From Acidobacteriaceae bacterium (lineage in GTDB: Bacteria; Acidobacteriota; Terriglobia; Terriglobales; Acidobacteriaceae), in assembly GCA_003165075.1 (NCBI GenBank), contig PLSM01000188.1:77028-141027 (forward strand): 64,000 bases of DNA. The letters run 5' to 3'. Made by a program: the position numbers and the translations under genes. The notes beneath the pieces were generated by a model, which worked only from the letters and a program-made list of their open reading frames with translations, made no database searches and was not told where the DNA came from. Numbering within the stretch: the first letter of the stretch is position 1; the number at the start of each line of letters is the position of its first letter. Positions 23,661 through 32,155 of the stretch are shown here, piece after piece.

Positions 23661-23755
23661 GCAAGTGGCCCACTCAATGCCCCTCCATCCATCTGTCCCT
23701 CCCGGAAAGATGAATCTGTGCCCCATTCATCGCGGCTTCATCGCGATGAGTGGGC
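23661..23755 (+). repeat. 75-base RAYT-linked repeat, copy B with terminal palindrome
   Basis: The same core as copy A, followed without interruption by CGCGGCTTCATCGCGATGAGTG, whose CATCGCGATG is a perfect palindrome. It abuts the minus-strand transposase fragment at 23760, truncating it right after the catalytic HVHLLT motif. Confidence 0.85.
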
Positions 23756-23759
23756 CGCG

Positions 23760-23957
23760 AGTCAGCAGGTGAACATGTTCGGGCATCAGCACGTAGGCGT
23801 AAACCCTGGCCTCATGACGCGCCCAGGGCTGTTCCAAAATGGCCTCGACCGTTTCCTTGAGTTCCGGGGCTTCAGGCAACGAAAGCCGGTGAAGGCAACT
23901 GAACGGGATGAAGTGAAGAGCCTCCGCTCTCTGGAAACGCTTCAGGCCGTAAGGCAT
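23760..23957 (-). pseudogene. REP-associated tyrosine (Y1/HUH) transposase, N-terminal fragment
   Basis: The minus strand from ATG 23957 reads MPYGLKRF, then LHFIPFSCLHRLSLP and YAYVLMPEHVHLLT: the first strand, the Ser/Cys-rich beta strand and the HUH metal motif (HVHLL) of a TnpA_REP/RAYT protein. It stops being transposase-like at the edge of repeat copy B, so the catalytic Tyr helix is missing. Intact relatives are about 150-200 residues and nick and move REP palindromes. Confidence 0.7.
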
Positions 23958-24288
23958 CGTGCTATGGTAGTTCGGTCCGAAGACCCGCTCATCGCGATGA
24001 GGCCGCGATGAACGGGGCACAATCCCGGGTAGCGTGATGAGTGGGCCACCTGCCGCTTGGACCGTCAGCGGAGGCGGGAGGGGAAGGCGAATTGGAGCAT
24101 ATCGAAATTTATGTGGAGGGCATGATTCAGGCTGCAGAAGAGGATTATGAGGCTCTAGCCCCAGGAGGTGCGGCACCGCCGCCATGGACCGGGCCGTGGC
24201 CGACGCTGCAGTTTCCAAACCCAGAATGGTAGGAATGCACGCGGCCGACTGGGTAGTGTTTTAGAGTCACGAGGAGGTAGTTCCTGCA

Positions 24289-25371
24289 ATGGCGACCAGT
24301 TGGGAAAAACACGACTCCGTGCAAAGAGAGTTCGCCTCCGCACGGAAGCCTCAGGAGGAGACGCTGGAGAGCCACCGTCATCTGCTTGGCGAGGAACATC
24401 CGGACACGCTCACGGCGATGGCCGACCTGGCCCGGACGTTGTATAGGCAAGGTGATTGGGCCGGAGCAAGAAAGCTTCAGGAGCAGGTACTAGCGACGCG
24501 CCGTCGTTTGTTAGGTGAGGAACATCCGGACACTCGGAGGGCGGCAAGCGATCTCGCTGTGGTGCTTGGCGAGCAGGGCAATCTGGCGGGAGCGCGGAAA
24601 CTTCAAGAACACGAGCTGGAGGAGAATCGTCGTGTGCAGGGCGAGGAACATCCCCAAACACTGACGGCGATGAGCAATCTCGCCGCTACGCTGTATTCGC
24701 AGGGCGATCTGAAAGGAGCGAGGGAACTTCAAGAACAAGTGCTGGAGGGGAGTCGTCGTGTGCAGGGCGAGGAACATCCTCACACACTGACGGCGATGAA
24801 CAATCTCGCTGCGACGCTGAAGGGCCTCGGCGACTTGGCCGCAACGCGCAAGCTCCAGGAACAAGTGCTGGAGACTCGCCGCCGTCTGCTGGGTGAGGAG
24901 CATCCGGACACGCTGACAGCGATGACAAGTCTCGCCGGAACGCTGTGCTCGCAGAGGGATCTGGCGGGAGCGCGAGAACTTCAGGAACAGGCGCTGGAGG
25001 CATGCCTTCGTTTGCTTGGCGAAGATCATCCAAGCAGCTTGACTGCAATGAACAATCTGGCCGCGACGCTGTACTCGCAGGGTGATCGGTCGCGAGCGCG
25101 GAAGCTCCAGGAGCAGGTGCTGGCGACTCGCCTTCGTCTGCTTGGCGAGGAGCATGCGAGCAGCTTATGGGCAAAGAGTAATCTCGCCCGGACGCTGTAC
25201 TCGCAGGGTGATCGGTCGGGAGCGCGGAAGCTTGACGAACAAGTACTGGCGACTCGCCGTCGTCTGCTGGGTGAGGAGCACCCGGACACGTCGATGGCGA
25301 AGAACAACTTGGCTCGGATGAAACCGAGAACCTTGAGGCACTGGCTGCAGCTAATGTTCAGGCCGAAGTGA
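24289..25371 (+). CDS. all-TPR protein of eight 42-residue kinesin-light-chain-type repeats
   Basis: 360 residues almost wholly built from eight 42-residue units with consensus ARKLQEQVLATRRRLLGEEH plus PDTLTAMNNLAATLYSQGDLAG. Repeats begin at about residues 18, 60, 102, 144, 186, 228, 270 and 312; the first and last are degenerate. GAGGAGGTAG lies upstream of ATG 24289. There is no signal peptide, membrane segment or effector domain. TPR_10/TPR_12 units of this type usually form the C-terminal ligand-sensing part of larger NB-ARC, CHAT or NTPase proteins, so this may be a stand-alone scaffold or the surviving part of one. Near-identical 126-bp DNA repeats imply recent expansion, and it is flanked by RAYT-linked repeats. 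Confidence 0.75.
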   Translation: MATSWEKHDSVQREFASARKPQEETLESHRHLLGEEHPDTLTAMADLARTLYRQGDWAGARKLQEQVLATRRRLLGEEHPDTRRAASDLAVVLGEQGNLAGARKLQEHELEENRRVQGEEHPQTLTAMSNLAATLYSQGDLKGARELQEQVLEGSRRVQGEEHPHTLTAMNNLAATLKGLGDLAATRKLQEQVLETRRRLLGEEHPDTLTAMTSLAGTLCSQRDLAGARELQEQALEACLRLLGEDHPSSLTAMNNLAATLYSQGDRSRARKLQEQVLATRLRLLGEEHASSLWAKSNLARTLYSQGDRSGARKLDEQVLATRRRLLGEEHPDTSMAKNNLARMKPRTLRHWLQLMFRPK

Positions 25372-25423
25372 TGCCGCAGGTTGTCGGGTGGGCGTTTTCC
25401 GTCCCCGTCCATCATCCCTCAAA

Positions 25424-25525
25424 GGCAGGTGCCCCACTCAATGCCCCTCCATCCATCTGTCCCTCCCGGAAAGATGAATCTGTGCCCCCATTCATCGCGG
25501 CTTTATCGCGATGAGTGGGCCGCGG
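25424..25525 (+). repeat. 75-base RAYT-linked repeat, copy C with terminal palindrome
   Basis: The same core as copies A and B (one extra C in GTGCCCCCATTC), ending in GGCTTTATCGCGATGAGTGG. It abuts a transposase C-terminal fragment, whereas copy B abuts an N-terminal fragment. Confidence 0.85.
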
Positions 25526-25692
25526 AGTCTCGCCGTCCATTCCGACTCGATTTCGACCACTCCTCGAATTCCGGCGGCCATCCCCATCGAGTCGACGCAC
25601 CGCCCGCCCACTTGCAGGGAATTATGTGCACACAGCGCATAATGGAATTTGAGTTGGCGGAACGAGCTTGTCTTCGCAAATCCGACGATCAA
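25526..25692 (-). pseudogene. REP-associated transposase, C-terminal fragment
   Basis: The minus strand encodes LKFHYALCAHNSLQVGG, then GMAAGIRGVVEIESEWTAR. GxVEIESEWTA is an ending I recognise from acidobacterial REP-associated transposases. No catalytic motif remains. The fragment runs straight into repeat copy C. Confidence 0.5.
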
Positions 25693-25989
25693 GCCGACCG
25701 CCGAGAAATTGCCTAACTCCTTTATTCTCTGGATTCTGCGGCTAACATTAACGGAATCAATATTTTGCAGCGCACCCCTACCTTAAACTTAAGAAAATAA
25801 AGAATTTAGTCACAGAATAGGGAGAGGGGGGTATCCCCCCAAAACGGTGCGGACCGGCGATTATCCCATGCCGTCCGGCGCTGTGCTGCCAACCCGGTGG
25901 ACGTGCGCGTCCATTTCGCAGTATGCTCCCCATCGCCGGATAGGCAAGGACCCCACTCGGTCTATCGCCAGGCGCAAGGGAGTGCGGCC

Positions 25990-26328
25990 ATGAAACTCGC
26001 TGCCTCGGCCATTGCGGCGCTGCTCTTAGCGTGGCCTATGGCGCCCGCCGCTGCCGCGCCCCAAAAGCCGGCCGTCCAGGTCCGTGGCCAGGGCTGCGTT
26101 GAGGCCGGTGTCGAAACCGGGTGCCTGGTGCTCAAGGACCTAAAAACCGGCAATCTCTACAACCTCCTCGTCAAGGGAATGCACCCCGCCATCGGCGACG
26201 GAATCGAGTTTCTCGCTGTGCCCCACAATGGCCCGGCCGGGTGCATGCAAGGCATCGCCGTCGATGTCATCGGATGGACCCGCAAAGACTCCATCCGTTG
26301 CGGACCGGCCCACGCCAACAAAAAATAG
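25990..26328 (+). CDS. small secreted four-cysteine protein
   Basis: Start chosen at ATG 25990 (AAGGGAG upstream), giving 112 residues with a clear signal peptide (MKLAASAIAALLLAWPMAPAAAA). The mature part has two cysteine pairs (GCVEAGVETGCLVL and GCMQG...IRCGP) probably disulfide-bonded, and alternates beta-like segments: LYNLLVKG, DGIEFLAVPH, IAVDVIGW. This suggests a small OB-like barrel. I do not recognise a named function. It lies 64 bases upstream of the S9 peptidase and may be cotranscribed. Confidence 0.75.
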   Translation: MKLAASAIAALLLAWPMAPAAAAPQKPAVQVRGQGCVEAGVETGCLVLKDLKTGNLYNLLVKGMHPAIGDGIEFLAVPHNGPAGCMQGIAVDVIGWTRKDSIRCGPAHANKK

Positions 26329-26392
26329 CGCCCACATCCCCGGCCCCGCGTTTCCCGCCTCCAACTCCAGATGCGCCAGTTATATTGCTGGT

Positions 26393-28513
26393 ATGCGTTC
26401 GCGATTTCTGTTTGCAGTTCTTTCTGCTGCGTTGAGCTTTATCCCCGTCGTCTCCACAGCTCAATCCTCCCCGCCGGCCATCACCCTCGACGAGTACCTC
26501 AACACCACCGACATCCTCGGCGCTCGTCTCTCCCCCGACGGCTCGGCCGCAGTCATCGCCACCGAGACCCCGGACTGGAAGGCCAGCGTCTACCGTCACG
26601 ACCTGTGGCTCTGGACAGCGCAGTCGGGCCTGCGCCCGCTCACCCACTCCGCCAGTGAGGAGAACGCGCAATGGAGCCCTGACGGCAAGTGGATCGCTTT
26701 CCTCTCCGATCGCGCTTTGCCCGGCGAGGCCGCTTCGGACGAGGGCGAATCCGATTCCGATGCCACCAAGGCCAACCGCCTCTGGCTCATCCCGGTCGCC
26801 GGCGGTGAAGCGCTTCCTCTCTACACTGAGAAGCTCGACGTACACTCTTATGCTTGGGCCTCCGATGGCTCAGCCCTCTATTTCTCCGTCACCATCCCCC
26901 TCTCACGAGACCAGGAAGACGCCCAGAAGGACGAGTGGAAAGACGTAATCCGATACCGCGAGCAGCACCGCGGCGACCTGCTTCTCAAGCTCGATGTGGC
27001 TCCTGCCCTTGCCCGCGCCGTCGCCGTTCCGTTGCCAACCCAGGCGCCCACCACCAAGACCACTGAGGACGAGCCCACCGTCAAACTCCCTCCCGGCGCT
27101 GCAACCATCGCGCGCAGCCCGCTCGCCATCGAGGAAGTCACCCCCTCGCCCGACGGCAGGAGCGTGGCCTTCGTCACCGGCCCGGTCCATCACCGCACTG
27201 AGACTCCCGCCGACTCCGAAATCTTCCTGGTCGCCGCAGCCGGAGGCGAACCCCGCCAACTCACCCACAACGACGCCATCGAATCCCACTTGCGCTGGTC
27301 TCCCGACAGCCGTTGGCTGCACTTTTCCGTGGATGCCGCTGCCGGTTCACTGGAGGGCAAGTACCGCGACGTGCAGGGCCGCCTCTATCGCCTTGACCCC
27401 GCCACGGCCAAGGTCGAACGCCTCGGCGCAGCCTTCTCTGGCTCCTTCGACCAGTTCACCCTGCTCCCCGACGGCCGTGTCCTGGCCCTGGGACTAACCG
27501 GCATCGAGACCCAGCTCTACCTCGTCGACGGTGACAGCGCCACCAAACTACCGGGCCTCCCGGGCACCTACGCGCATCTCGACGCAGCCCGCGCCTCCAA
27601 TGCCATCCTGCTTACTCACTCCACCATCGACGATCCCGCCCAGGTATATCTGGCCGCCGATCCCCTTCATCCCGACCACCTGACCGCACTCACCGCCTTC
27701 AACCCCATCTTTGCCCAACGCGCCCGGCCCGAGTGGCAGCCCTACACGTGGAAATCCGGAGACGGGCGCACCATCGAGGGCGTGCTTATCTTCCCGCCCG
27801 GCAAGAAGGGCGCCAAACATCTCCGCATGTTCACCTTCATTCATGGTGGCCCGGCCGACGCTGATGGCGACCGATTCGGCGCCGACTGGTACGACTGGGC
27901 CACGCTCGCCGCCGCCAAAGGCTGGCTGGTCTTCCGCCCCAACTACCGCGGCTCCTCGGGATACGGTGACGATTTCATGCTCGAGATCGCGCCCCATCTG
28001 GTCTCTGTTCCTGGCCGCGACATCCTTGCGGGCGTCGACGCGCTCGTCAAGGACGGCTATGCCGACCCCGATCACCTCGCCATCGGCGGTTACAGCTACG
28101 GCGGTTACATGACCAACTGGCTCATCACCCAGACCACCCGCTTCAAAGCCGCTGTCACCGGTGCTGGCGCTGTCGAACACGCCGCCAACTGGGGCAACGA
28201 CGATGAGACCTGGGACGATGCCTGGTATCTCGGCGGCCAGCCGTGGCAGAATCCTGATCTTTACCAGAGCGAGGCTGCGCTCTTCCGCTTCGACCGCGTC
28301 AAGACCCCTACTCATCTGGTCCAGGGCGGGGCCGACATTCGCGTAAGCTATCTTGAGGGGGTCACCATGGAGCGCGCTCTCGAGGCTCTCGGCGTTCCCC
28401 ATTCCTTCCTCGTCTTTCCCGGTGAGGGCCACAGCCTGGCAAAGAATCCCTGGCACGGTTACATCAAGCTCCGCGAAGAGCTTAAATGGCTGAACGAATA
28501 TGATGGGAACTAG
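26393..28513 (+). CDS. secreted S9 prolyl-oligopeptidase-family peptidase
   Basis: Start at ATG 26393, which opens a signal peptide (MRSRFLFAVLSAALSFIPVVSTAQ); the upstream in-frame extension overlaps the previous gene. 706 residues: WD40-like beta-propeller (about 40-430, repeated LSPDG, WSPDG and SPDSRW motifs), then an alpha/beta-hydrolase domain with Ser568 in GGYSYGGYM, Asp648 in GADIRV and His680 in GEGHSL. It is the dipeptidyl/acylaminoacyl peptidase type, acting on short peptides in the periplasm or outside the cell. A Pro/Thr-rich insert (QAPTTKTTEDEPTVKLPPG) sits in the propeller. Confidence 0.92.
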   Translation: MRSRFLFAVLSAALSFIPVVSTAQSSPPAITLDEYLNTTDILGARLSPDGSAAVIATETPDWKASVYRHDLWLWTAQSGLRPLTHSASEENAQWSPDGKWIAFLSDRALPGEAASDEGESDSDATKANRLWLIPVAGGEALPLYTEKLDVHSYAWASDGSALYFSVTIPLSRDQEDAQKDEWKDVIRYREQHRGDLLLKLDVAPALARAVAVPLPTQAPTTKTTEDEPTVKLPPGAATIARSPLAIEEVTPSPDGRSVAFVTGPVHHRTETPADSEIFLVAAAGGEPRQLTHNDAIESHLRWSPDSRWLHFSVDAAAGSLEGKYRDVQGRLYRLDPATAKVERLGAAFSGSFDQFTLLPDGRVLALGLTGIETQLYLVDGDSATKLPGLPGTYAHLDAARASNAILLTHSTIDDPAQVYLAADPLHPDHLTALTAFNPIFAQRARPEWQPYTWKSGDGRTIEGVLIFPPGKKGAKHLRMFTFIHGGPADADGDRFGADWYDWATLAAAKGWLVFRPNYRGSSGYGDDFMLEIAPHLVSVPGRDILAGVDALVKDGYADPDHLAIGGYSYGGYMTNWLITQTTRFKAAVTGAGAVEHAANWGNDDETWDDAWYLGGQPWQNPDLYQSEAALFRFDRVKTPTHLVQGGADIRVSYLEGVTMERALEALGVPHSFLVFPGEGHSLAKNPWHGYIKLREELKWLNEYDGN

Positions 28514-28595
28514 CCGATTCCCAACCCGTAGCCCGCTGCGTCAGTGGATTGCAGAACCCGCAGGTCGCGCTGCCGCATCTTTAGATTAGGACCTC

Positions 28596-29870
28596 ATGAA
28601 TCCAGTCGAACAGGCCCGCCAAGCCGCCTTCCAGCAGACATTGCTCAGCGCCCGCCGCACCATGCTGCTGAGCGAGATTCTCAAGCTGGCCATCGACAGC
28701 TTTCGCGCCGGCAAGCTGCGCTTTGTCCTCACTGCGCTCGGCATGGTGATCGGCACCGCCTCCGTGATTCTCGTCGTCACCATCGGCCTCACCGGCAAGC
28801 AATTCATTCTTGAGGAGCTTCAGAAGATCGAAACAAATTCGGTTGAGCTTGAGTATGCCGGCGGCGGCGCCACTGCCACCGAACGCGTACTCTACAACGA
28901 TTACCTCACCCGCGAAGACGAGAAGGCCGTGCTCGCGCAGGTGCCCGGAGTTCTCTACTCTTCGCCGATTCTGGAGATGCACGACCGCATTAGCTTTGGT
29001 GGAGGCGTCGTCAAAGACACTCTCGTGCTGGGTGTCAGCCCGCAATATCGCAATATCCGCAACCTGATTGTTCCGCAGGGTCGCTTCTTCGATGATATCG
29101 ACGACACCGCCCACATCAATTGTGCCGTGGTCACAGAGTTGTTCGCCCGCGAGAGATTTGGCAGTTCCGATGCCGCCGTCGGCCAGACCTTTGAGATTAT
29201 CGGCATCCCCTTCACCATCATCGGCGTCTTCAAGGAAAGTGTGGACGACATGGGAAATTCGGAGATTGCCGACCAGACCATCCTGATTCCCTACTCAGTC
29301 GCCCGTTACTTCGCCGGAACCGAAAACGTCAAGCAGATCTACTTTTCCATGCGCAACATGGACGAGGTTCCCGACGCGGCAAAGCAGATCCAAAGCATCG
29401 TTCAATCGCGCCACCGCCATGACTCCGTCTACAAAACTCAAACTCTAACGGAGTATCTGGCCATGGCACGGAGGATCGCCAACGCTCTGACCGCCGTCCT
29501 GGTGATGGTGGCGGGTGTCACCCTCGCGGTGGGCGGAGTCGGCATTATGAACATCATGCTGGCCAATGTCCGCGCCCGCGTTCGCGAGATCGGTATCCGC
29601 AAAGCCCTGGGTGCAACCGCCCGCGAAATCAAGCTCCAATTCCTTGCTGAAGCAATCATCATCTCGCTTGTCGGAGGAACCGTGGGCACCATCGTTGGCC
29701 TCACCGTGCCCCTCTCCATCCGCCTCTTCACCGATTACCCACTGCCCATCTCCGGCTGGTCGATTGCCATCGCTCTCACTTCCGCTACCCTCGTCGGCGT
29801 CATATTCGGCACCGTCCCTGCCACCCGCGCCGCGCAATTGGACCCCGTGGAAGCGCTCAAATATGAGTAA
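28596..29870 (+). CDS. MacB-type ABC transporter permease
   Basis: 424 residues: TM1 near 45-65 (VLTALGMVIGTASVILVVTIGL), a periplasmic MacB-PCD domain (about 70-290) and three C-terminal helices of an FtsX domain containing GGVGIMNIMLANVRARVREIGIRKALGAT. These permeases are mechanotransmission ABC proteins that drive periplasmic steps of efflux or lipoprotein transport and need an ATPase of the MacB/LolD type; none is encoded alongside. An N-terminal 40-residue cytosolic helix precedes TM1. The gene overlaps the next small gene by 8 bases. Confidence 0.9.
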   Translation: MNPVEQARQAAFQQTLLSARRTMLLSEILKLAIDSFRAGKLRFVLTALGMVIGTASVILVVTIGLTGKQFILEELQKIETNSVELEYAGGGATATERVLYNDYLTREDEKAVLAQVPGVLYSSPILEMHDRISFGGGVVKDTLVLGVSPQYRNIRNLIVPQGRFFDDIDDTAHINCAVVTELFARERFGSSDAAVGQTFEIIGIPFTIIGVFKESVDDMGNSEIADQTILIPYSVARYFAGTENVKQIYFSMRNMDEVPDAAKQIQSIVQSRHRHDSVYKTQTLTEYLAMARRIANALTAVLVMVAGVTLAVGGVGIMNIMLANVRARVREIGIRKALGATAREIKLQFLAEAIIISLVGGTVGTIVGLTVPLSIRLFTDYPLPISGWSIAIALTSATLVGVIFGTVPATRAAQLDPVEALKYE

Positions 29871-30021
29871 TCCGCAGCCTCCTCCGCCTGCGCCGGAGCC
29901 TGAAGACCCGCCCTCCAAAGGCCCCAGCCTCATCCTGCTCTATAGCCTCATCGCCCTCGCCCTGTTGGCGGCCATCGGCTTTGCCCTGCTCATCGTGCTC
30001 CCGTTCTACAACCGCCGGTAA
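29863..30021 (+). CDS. small Pro-rich single-span membrane protein
   Basis: 52 residues from ATG 29863, overlapping the permease stop by 8 bases (translational coupling). The N-terminal half is Pro/Glu-rich (PQPPPPAPEPEDPPSKGP) and the second half is one membrane span (LILLYSLIALALLAAIGFALLIVLP) ending in basic NRR. The topology is probably N-out or cytosolic tail with a single anchor. Possibly an accessory subunit of the permease; nothing more can be said. Confidence 0.6.
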   Translation: MSNPQPPPPAPEPEDPPSKGPSLILLYSLIALALLAAIGFALLIVLPFYNRR

Positions 30022-30057
30022 AGCAACTCAGCCGCCTGGTATAAGCTTGTCAATCAA

Positions 30058-31005
30058 ATGGAAACTACGCGACGATCCTTCATCGCTATGACGGCTGCGG
30101 CCGGTGTTTACGGCTCGCTCTTCGCGGCAAACGCAGGCCGGGCACAAACGGCAGAAGCTCCCGTCCGTCTGGGCGGACCCATCTTTCTCGATTCCGCGGA
30201 CCCGGCCGCCCTGGCCCATGAGCATCGCCGTCTTGGTTACAGCGCTGCATACTGCCCGCAGATTGCCACGTTGAAAGACACAGACCTGCTCCGCGCCATC
30301 CAGAAGGCCTACGCGGCACAGAATGTTTGCATCGCCGAGGTCGGAGCCTGGAAGAACATGCTCGATCCGGATGCGGAGAAGCGCCGCCAGAATCTCCAAT
30401 ATGTCGTGGATCGCTGCGCCCTGGCCGAGGCTGTGGGGGCACGCTGCTGCGTAGACATTGCTGGCTCTTACAATCCCGACTCCTGGTACGGTCCGAATCC
30501 AAAGAATGTTTCCCGCGAATTCTTCGACGCTACGGTGGCCAATTGCCGCCATGTCATTGACTCGGTCAAGCCCACGCGGACGCGCTTCACGATCGAGATG
30601 ATGGGCTGGAATCTCCCCGACAGCCCGGACTCCTACCTGGAGTTGATTCGCGCCGTTGACCGCAAAGCATTCGGCGTCCATCTCGACGTTTGCAATGGAA
30701 TCAACTCACCGCGCCGGTTTTACGAGAACTCTGCCTACATCAAGGAATGCTTTCAAAAGCTCGGTCCGTGGATCGTCTCCTGCCACGCCAAGGACCTGCA
30801 ATGGATCGTCGAATTGAATGTGCATTTTCTTGAAGTCATTCCCGGCCGCGGTCAAATCGACTACGCGACCTACCTGCAATGCCTGTCCCGGCTCGGGCGC
30901 GACACTCCCCTCATGCTGGAGCACTTGCGCACATCTGAGGAGTATGACGAGGGCCGCGAGTATATCCTCAAGGTCGGAAAAGCGGCCGGCGTGACGTTTG
31001 GCTGA
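30058..31005 (+). CDS. Tat-exported sugar-phosphate isomerase/epimerase-like TIM barrel protein
   Basis: 315 residues with a Tat-type signal (TRRSFIAMTAAAGVYGSLFAA) and a xylose-isomerase-like TIM barrel (AP endonuclease 2 fold): IAEVGAWKNML, ARCCVDIAGS, FTIEMMGWNLP (metal Glu), GVHLDVCNGIN (Asp/His), SCHAKDLQW (His) and EVIPGRGQIDY. It keeps the metal-binding residues expected for isomerases or epimerases of sugars and inositols. Secreted family members are frequent in acidobacteria and planctomycetes; the substrate is unknown. Confidence 0.85.
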   Translation: METTRRSFIAMTAAAGVYGSLFAANAGRAQTAEAPVRLGGPIFLDSADPAALAHEHRRLGYSAAYCPQIATLKDTDLLRAIQKAYAAQNVCIAEVGAWKNMLDPDAEKRRQNLQYVVDRCALAEAVGARCCVDIAGSYNPDSWYGPNPKNVSREFFDATVANCRHVIDSVKPTRTRFTIEMMGWNLPDSPDSYLELIRAVDRKAFGVHLDVCNGINSPRRFYENSAYIKECFQKLGPWIVSCHAKDLQWIVELNVHFLEVIPGRGQIDYATYLQCLSRLGRDTPLMLEHLRTSEEYDEGREYILKVGKAAGVTFG

Positions 31006-31075
31006 TCACAGCGAAAGCCTGATCGCCGCAGCGCGGCTTTCCCGCCCGCACTCGCCGCCATCAGAGGAGTATCCC

Positions 31076-31906
31076 ATGCCCACTCAAGCCGAAAAAGCAG
31101 CGCGCTTTCTGGCCCTTCACCAGGGTCCCGAACCCCTTGTTGTGGCCAATCCCTGGGACGCGGGTACTGCCCGCATTCTTGCCGGACTCGGTTTCTCCGC
31201 GCTTTCCACCACCAGCGCCGGGCTCGCCTTCACCCTGGGCCGGCGTGACGGCGCCGCCGGCATCAGTCGCGACGAGGCTCTGGCCAACGCCCGATCCATC
31301 GCCGATGCCACAACTCTTCCGGTTGCCGCCGACCTCGAGAACGGCTATGGCCATAGCCCTGAAGCTGCCGCTGAAACCATTCGCCTCGCAGCGCAGACCG
31401 CCGGCCTCGTCGGCGGCTCCATCGAAGATGCCACCGGAGACCCCAGTCATCCCATCTACGATTTCCAACATGCCGTGGAGCGGATCGCCGCTGCGGCAGC
31501 CGCGGCCCGTGCCCTCTCATTCCCGTTCATGCTCGTAGCGCGGGCCGAGAATTATCTTCACGGTCGCCCTGATCTGGACGACACCATCCGCCGCTTGCAG
31601 GCCTTCGAAGCCGCCGGCGCTGAAGTCTTGTATGCTCCTGGAATCTCCCGCCCGGATGACATTCGCGCCGTTTGTGCCGCGGTCCGCAAGCCTGTCAACG
31701 TGCTCATGGGCTTGAAGGGCGTGCCTCAGCTTTCTGTCAAGGAACTTGGCGCTCTCGGAGTTCGCCGCATCAGCATCGGCTCAGGGTTTTGCCGCGCCGC
31801 TTTGACGGCATTCCTGCACGCTGCCCGCGAGGTCCGCGACGATGGAACCTTCACCTTCGCTGCAGAGTCTCTGTACATCTCTGAGATTGTCAGTCTTTTT
31901 GAGTAA
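31076..31906 (+). CDS. isocitrate lyase/PEP mutase-family enzyme
   Basis: Start at ATG 31076 with AGAGGAG upstream; 276 residues. PEP-mutase/ICL TIM barrel: VVANPWDAGTARILAGLGFSALSTTSAGLA, PVAADLENGYG (metal-binding Asp), GGSIEDATGD, LVARAENYL (Glu) and VNVLMGLKGVPQLSVKELGALGVRRIS. The catalytic Cys loop of true isocitrate lyases (KKCGH) is absent; family members of this size are oxaloacetate decarboxylases, methylisocitrate-lyase-like or phosphonate C-C enzymes. The exact reaction is not assignable. Confidence 0.88.
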   Translation: MPTQAEKAARFLALHQGPEPLVVANPWDAGTARILAGLGFSALSTTSAGLAFTLGRRDGAAGISRDEALANARSIADATTLPVAADLENGYGHSPEAAAETIRLAAQTAGLVGGSIEDATGDPSHPIYDFQHAVERIAAAAAAARALSFPFMLVARAENYLHGRPDLDDTIRRLQAFEAAGAEVLYAPGISRPDDIRAVCAAVRKPVNVLMGLKGVPQLSVKELGALGVRRISIGSGFCRAALTAFLHAAREVRDDGTFTFAAESLYISEIVSLFE

Positions 31907-31948
31907 TGCAGAAAACCCCAGCCTGAAAATCGCGCCGCTCTGGGAGTC

Positions 31949-32143
31949 CTAGCGGTTCAGGCCTTCCGCCCGCTCCACAATCAACACCGGAATCCCGTCT
32001 ACCACCGGATAACTGCGCTCGCAGCCCGTGCAGACCACACGCGCCTCTTCCAGGCGCAGCGCGCCGCGGCAAGCCGGACAGGCCAGCTCGCCCATCCACT
32101 CCTCGATCGCTTTCAGATTTCTTTTGTCGGCATTGGCAGGCAT
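31949..32143 (-). CDS. Trm112-family zinc protein
   Basis: 64 residues: LACPACRGALRLEEARVVCTGCERSYPVVDGIPVLI. Paired CPAC and CTGC bind zinc, and YPVVDGIPVLI is the hallmark of Trm112/YcaR proteins, small partners that stabilise SAM-dependent methyltransferases in eukaryotes and some bacteria. It lies 12 bases downstream of plsX on the same strand, at the end of the yceD-rpmF-plsX cluster. Confidence 0.9.
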   Translation of the reverse strand: MPANADKRNLKAIEEWMGELACPACRGALRLEEARVVCTGCERSYPVVDGIPVLIVERAEGLNR

Positions 32144-32155
32144 CTGGGTGGCCCG

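Larger units (their letters stand above)
22951..24288. other. accessory intergenic region: palindromic repeats and transposase remnants
   Basis: 1.3 kb without an intact gene. It contains two copies of the 75-base repeat (23121, 23661), a partial inverted copy at about 23985-24045, two GGGTGCCCCA-type elements (23247, 23491), and pieces of a REP-associated tyrosine transposase (23094-23120 and 23760-23957). The plus-strand frame 24041-24232 starts inside a repeat and is probably not a gene. Confidence 0.6.
25372..25989. other. accessory intergenic region with repeat copy C and transposase C-terminal remnant
   Basis: About 620 bases with repeat copy C (25424-25525) and a minus-strand RAYT C-terminal piece (25519-25692). 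The rest, 25693-25989, is AT-richer in its first part (runs such as TTAAACTTAAGAAAATAAAG) and shows no gene. Confidence 0.55.

Noticed and set aside
24041-24232. 63-residue plus-strand frame before the TPR gene
   Set aside because: Starts inside a repeat remnant, lacks a ribosome site and has Pro/Gly/Glu-rich composition without family resemblance.
24330-25330. Regular DNA repeats resembling a repeat array
   Set aside because: The 126-base period is in frame and encodes 42-residue TPRs; there are no short direct repeats with unique spacers and no cas genes, so it is not a CRISPR array.
26267-26845. 192-residue minus-strand frame opposite the start of the S9 peptidase gene
   Set aside because: Spans two genes on the other strand and shows only the Gly/Arg-rich composition of an antisense frame.
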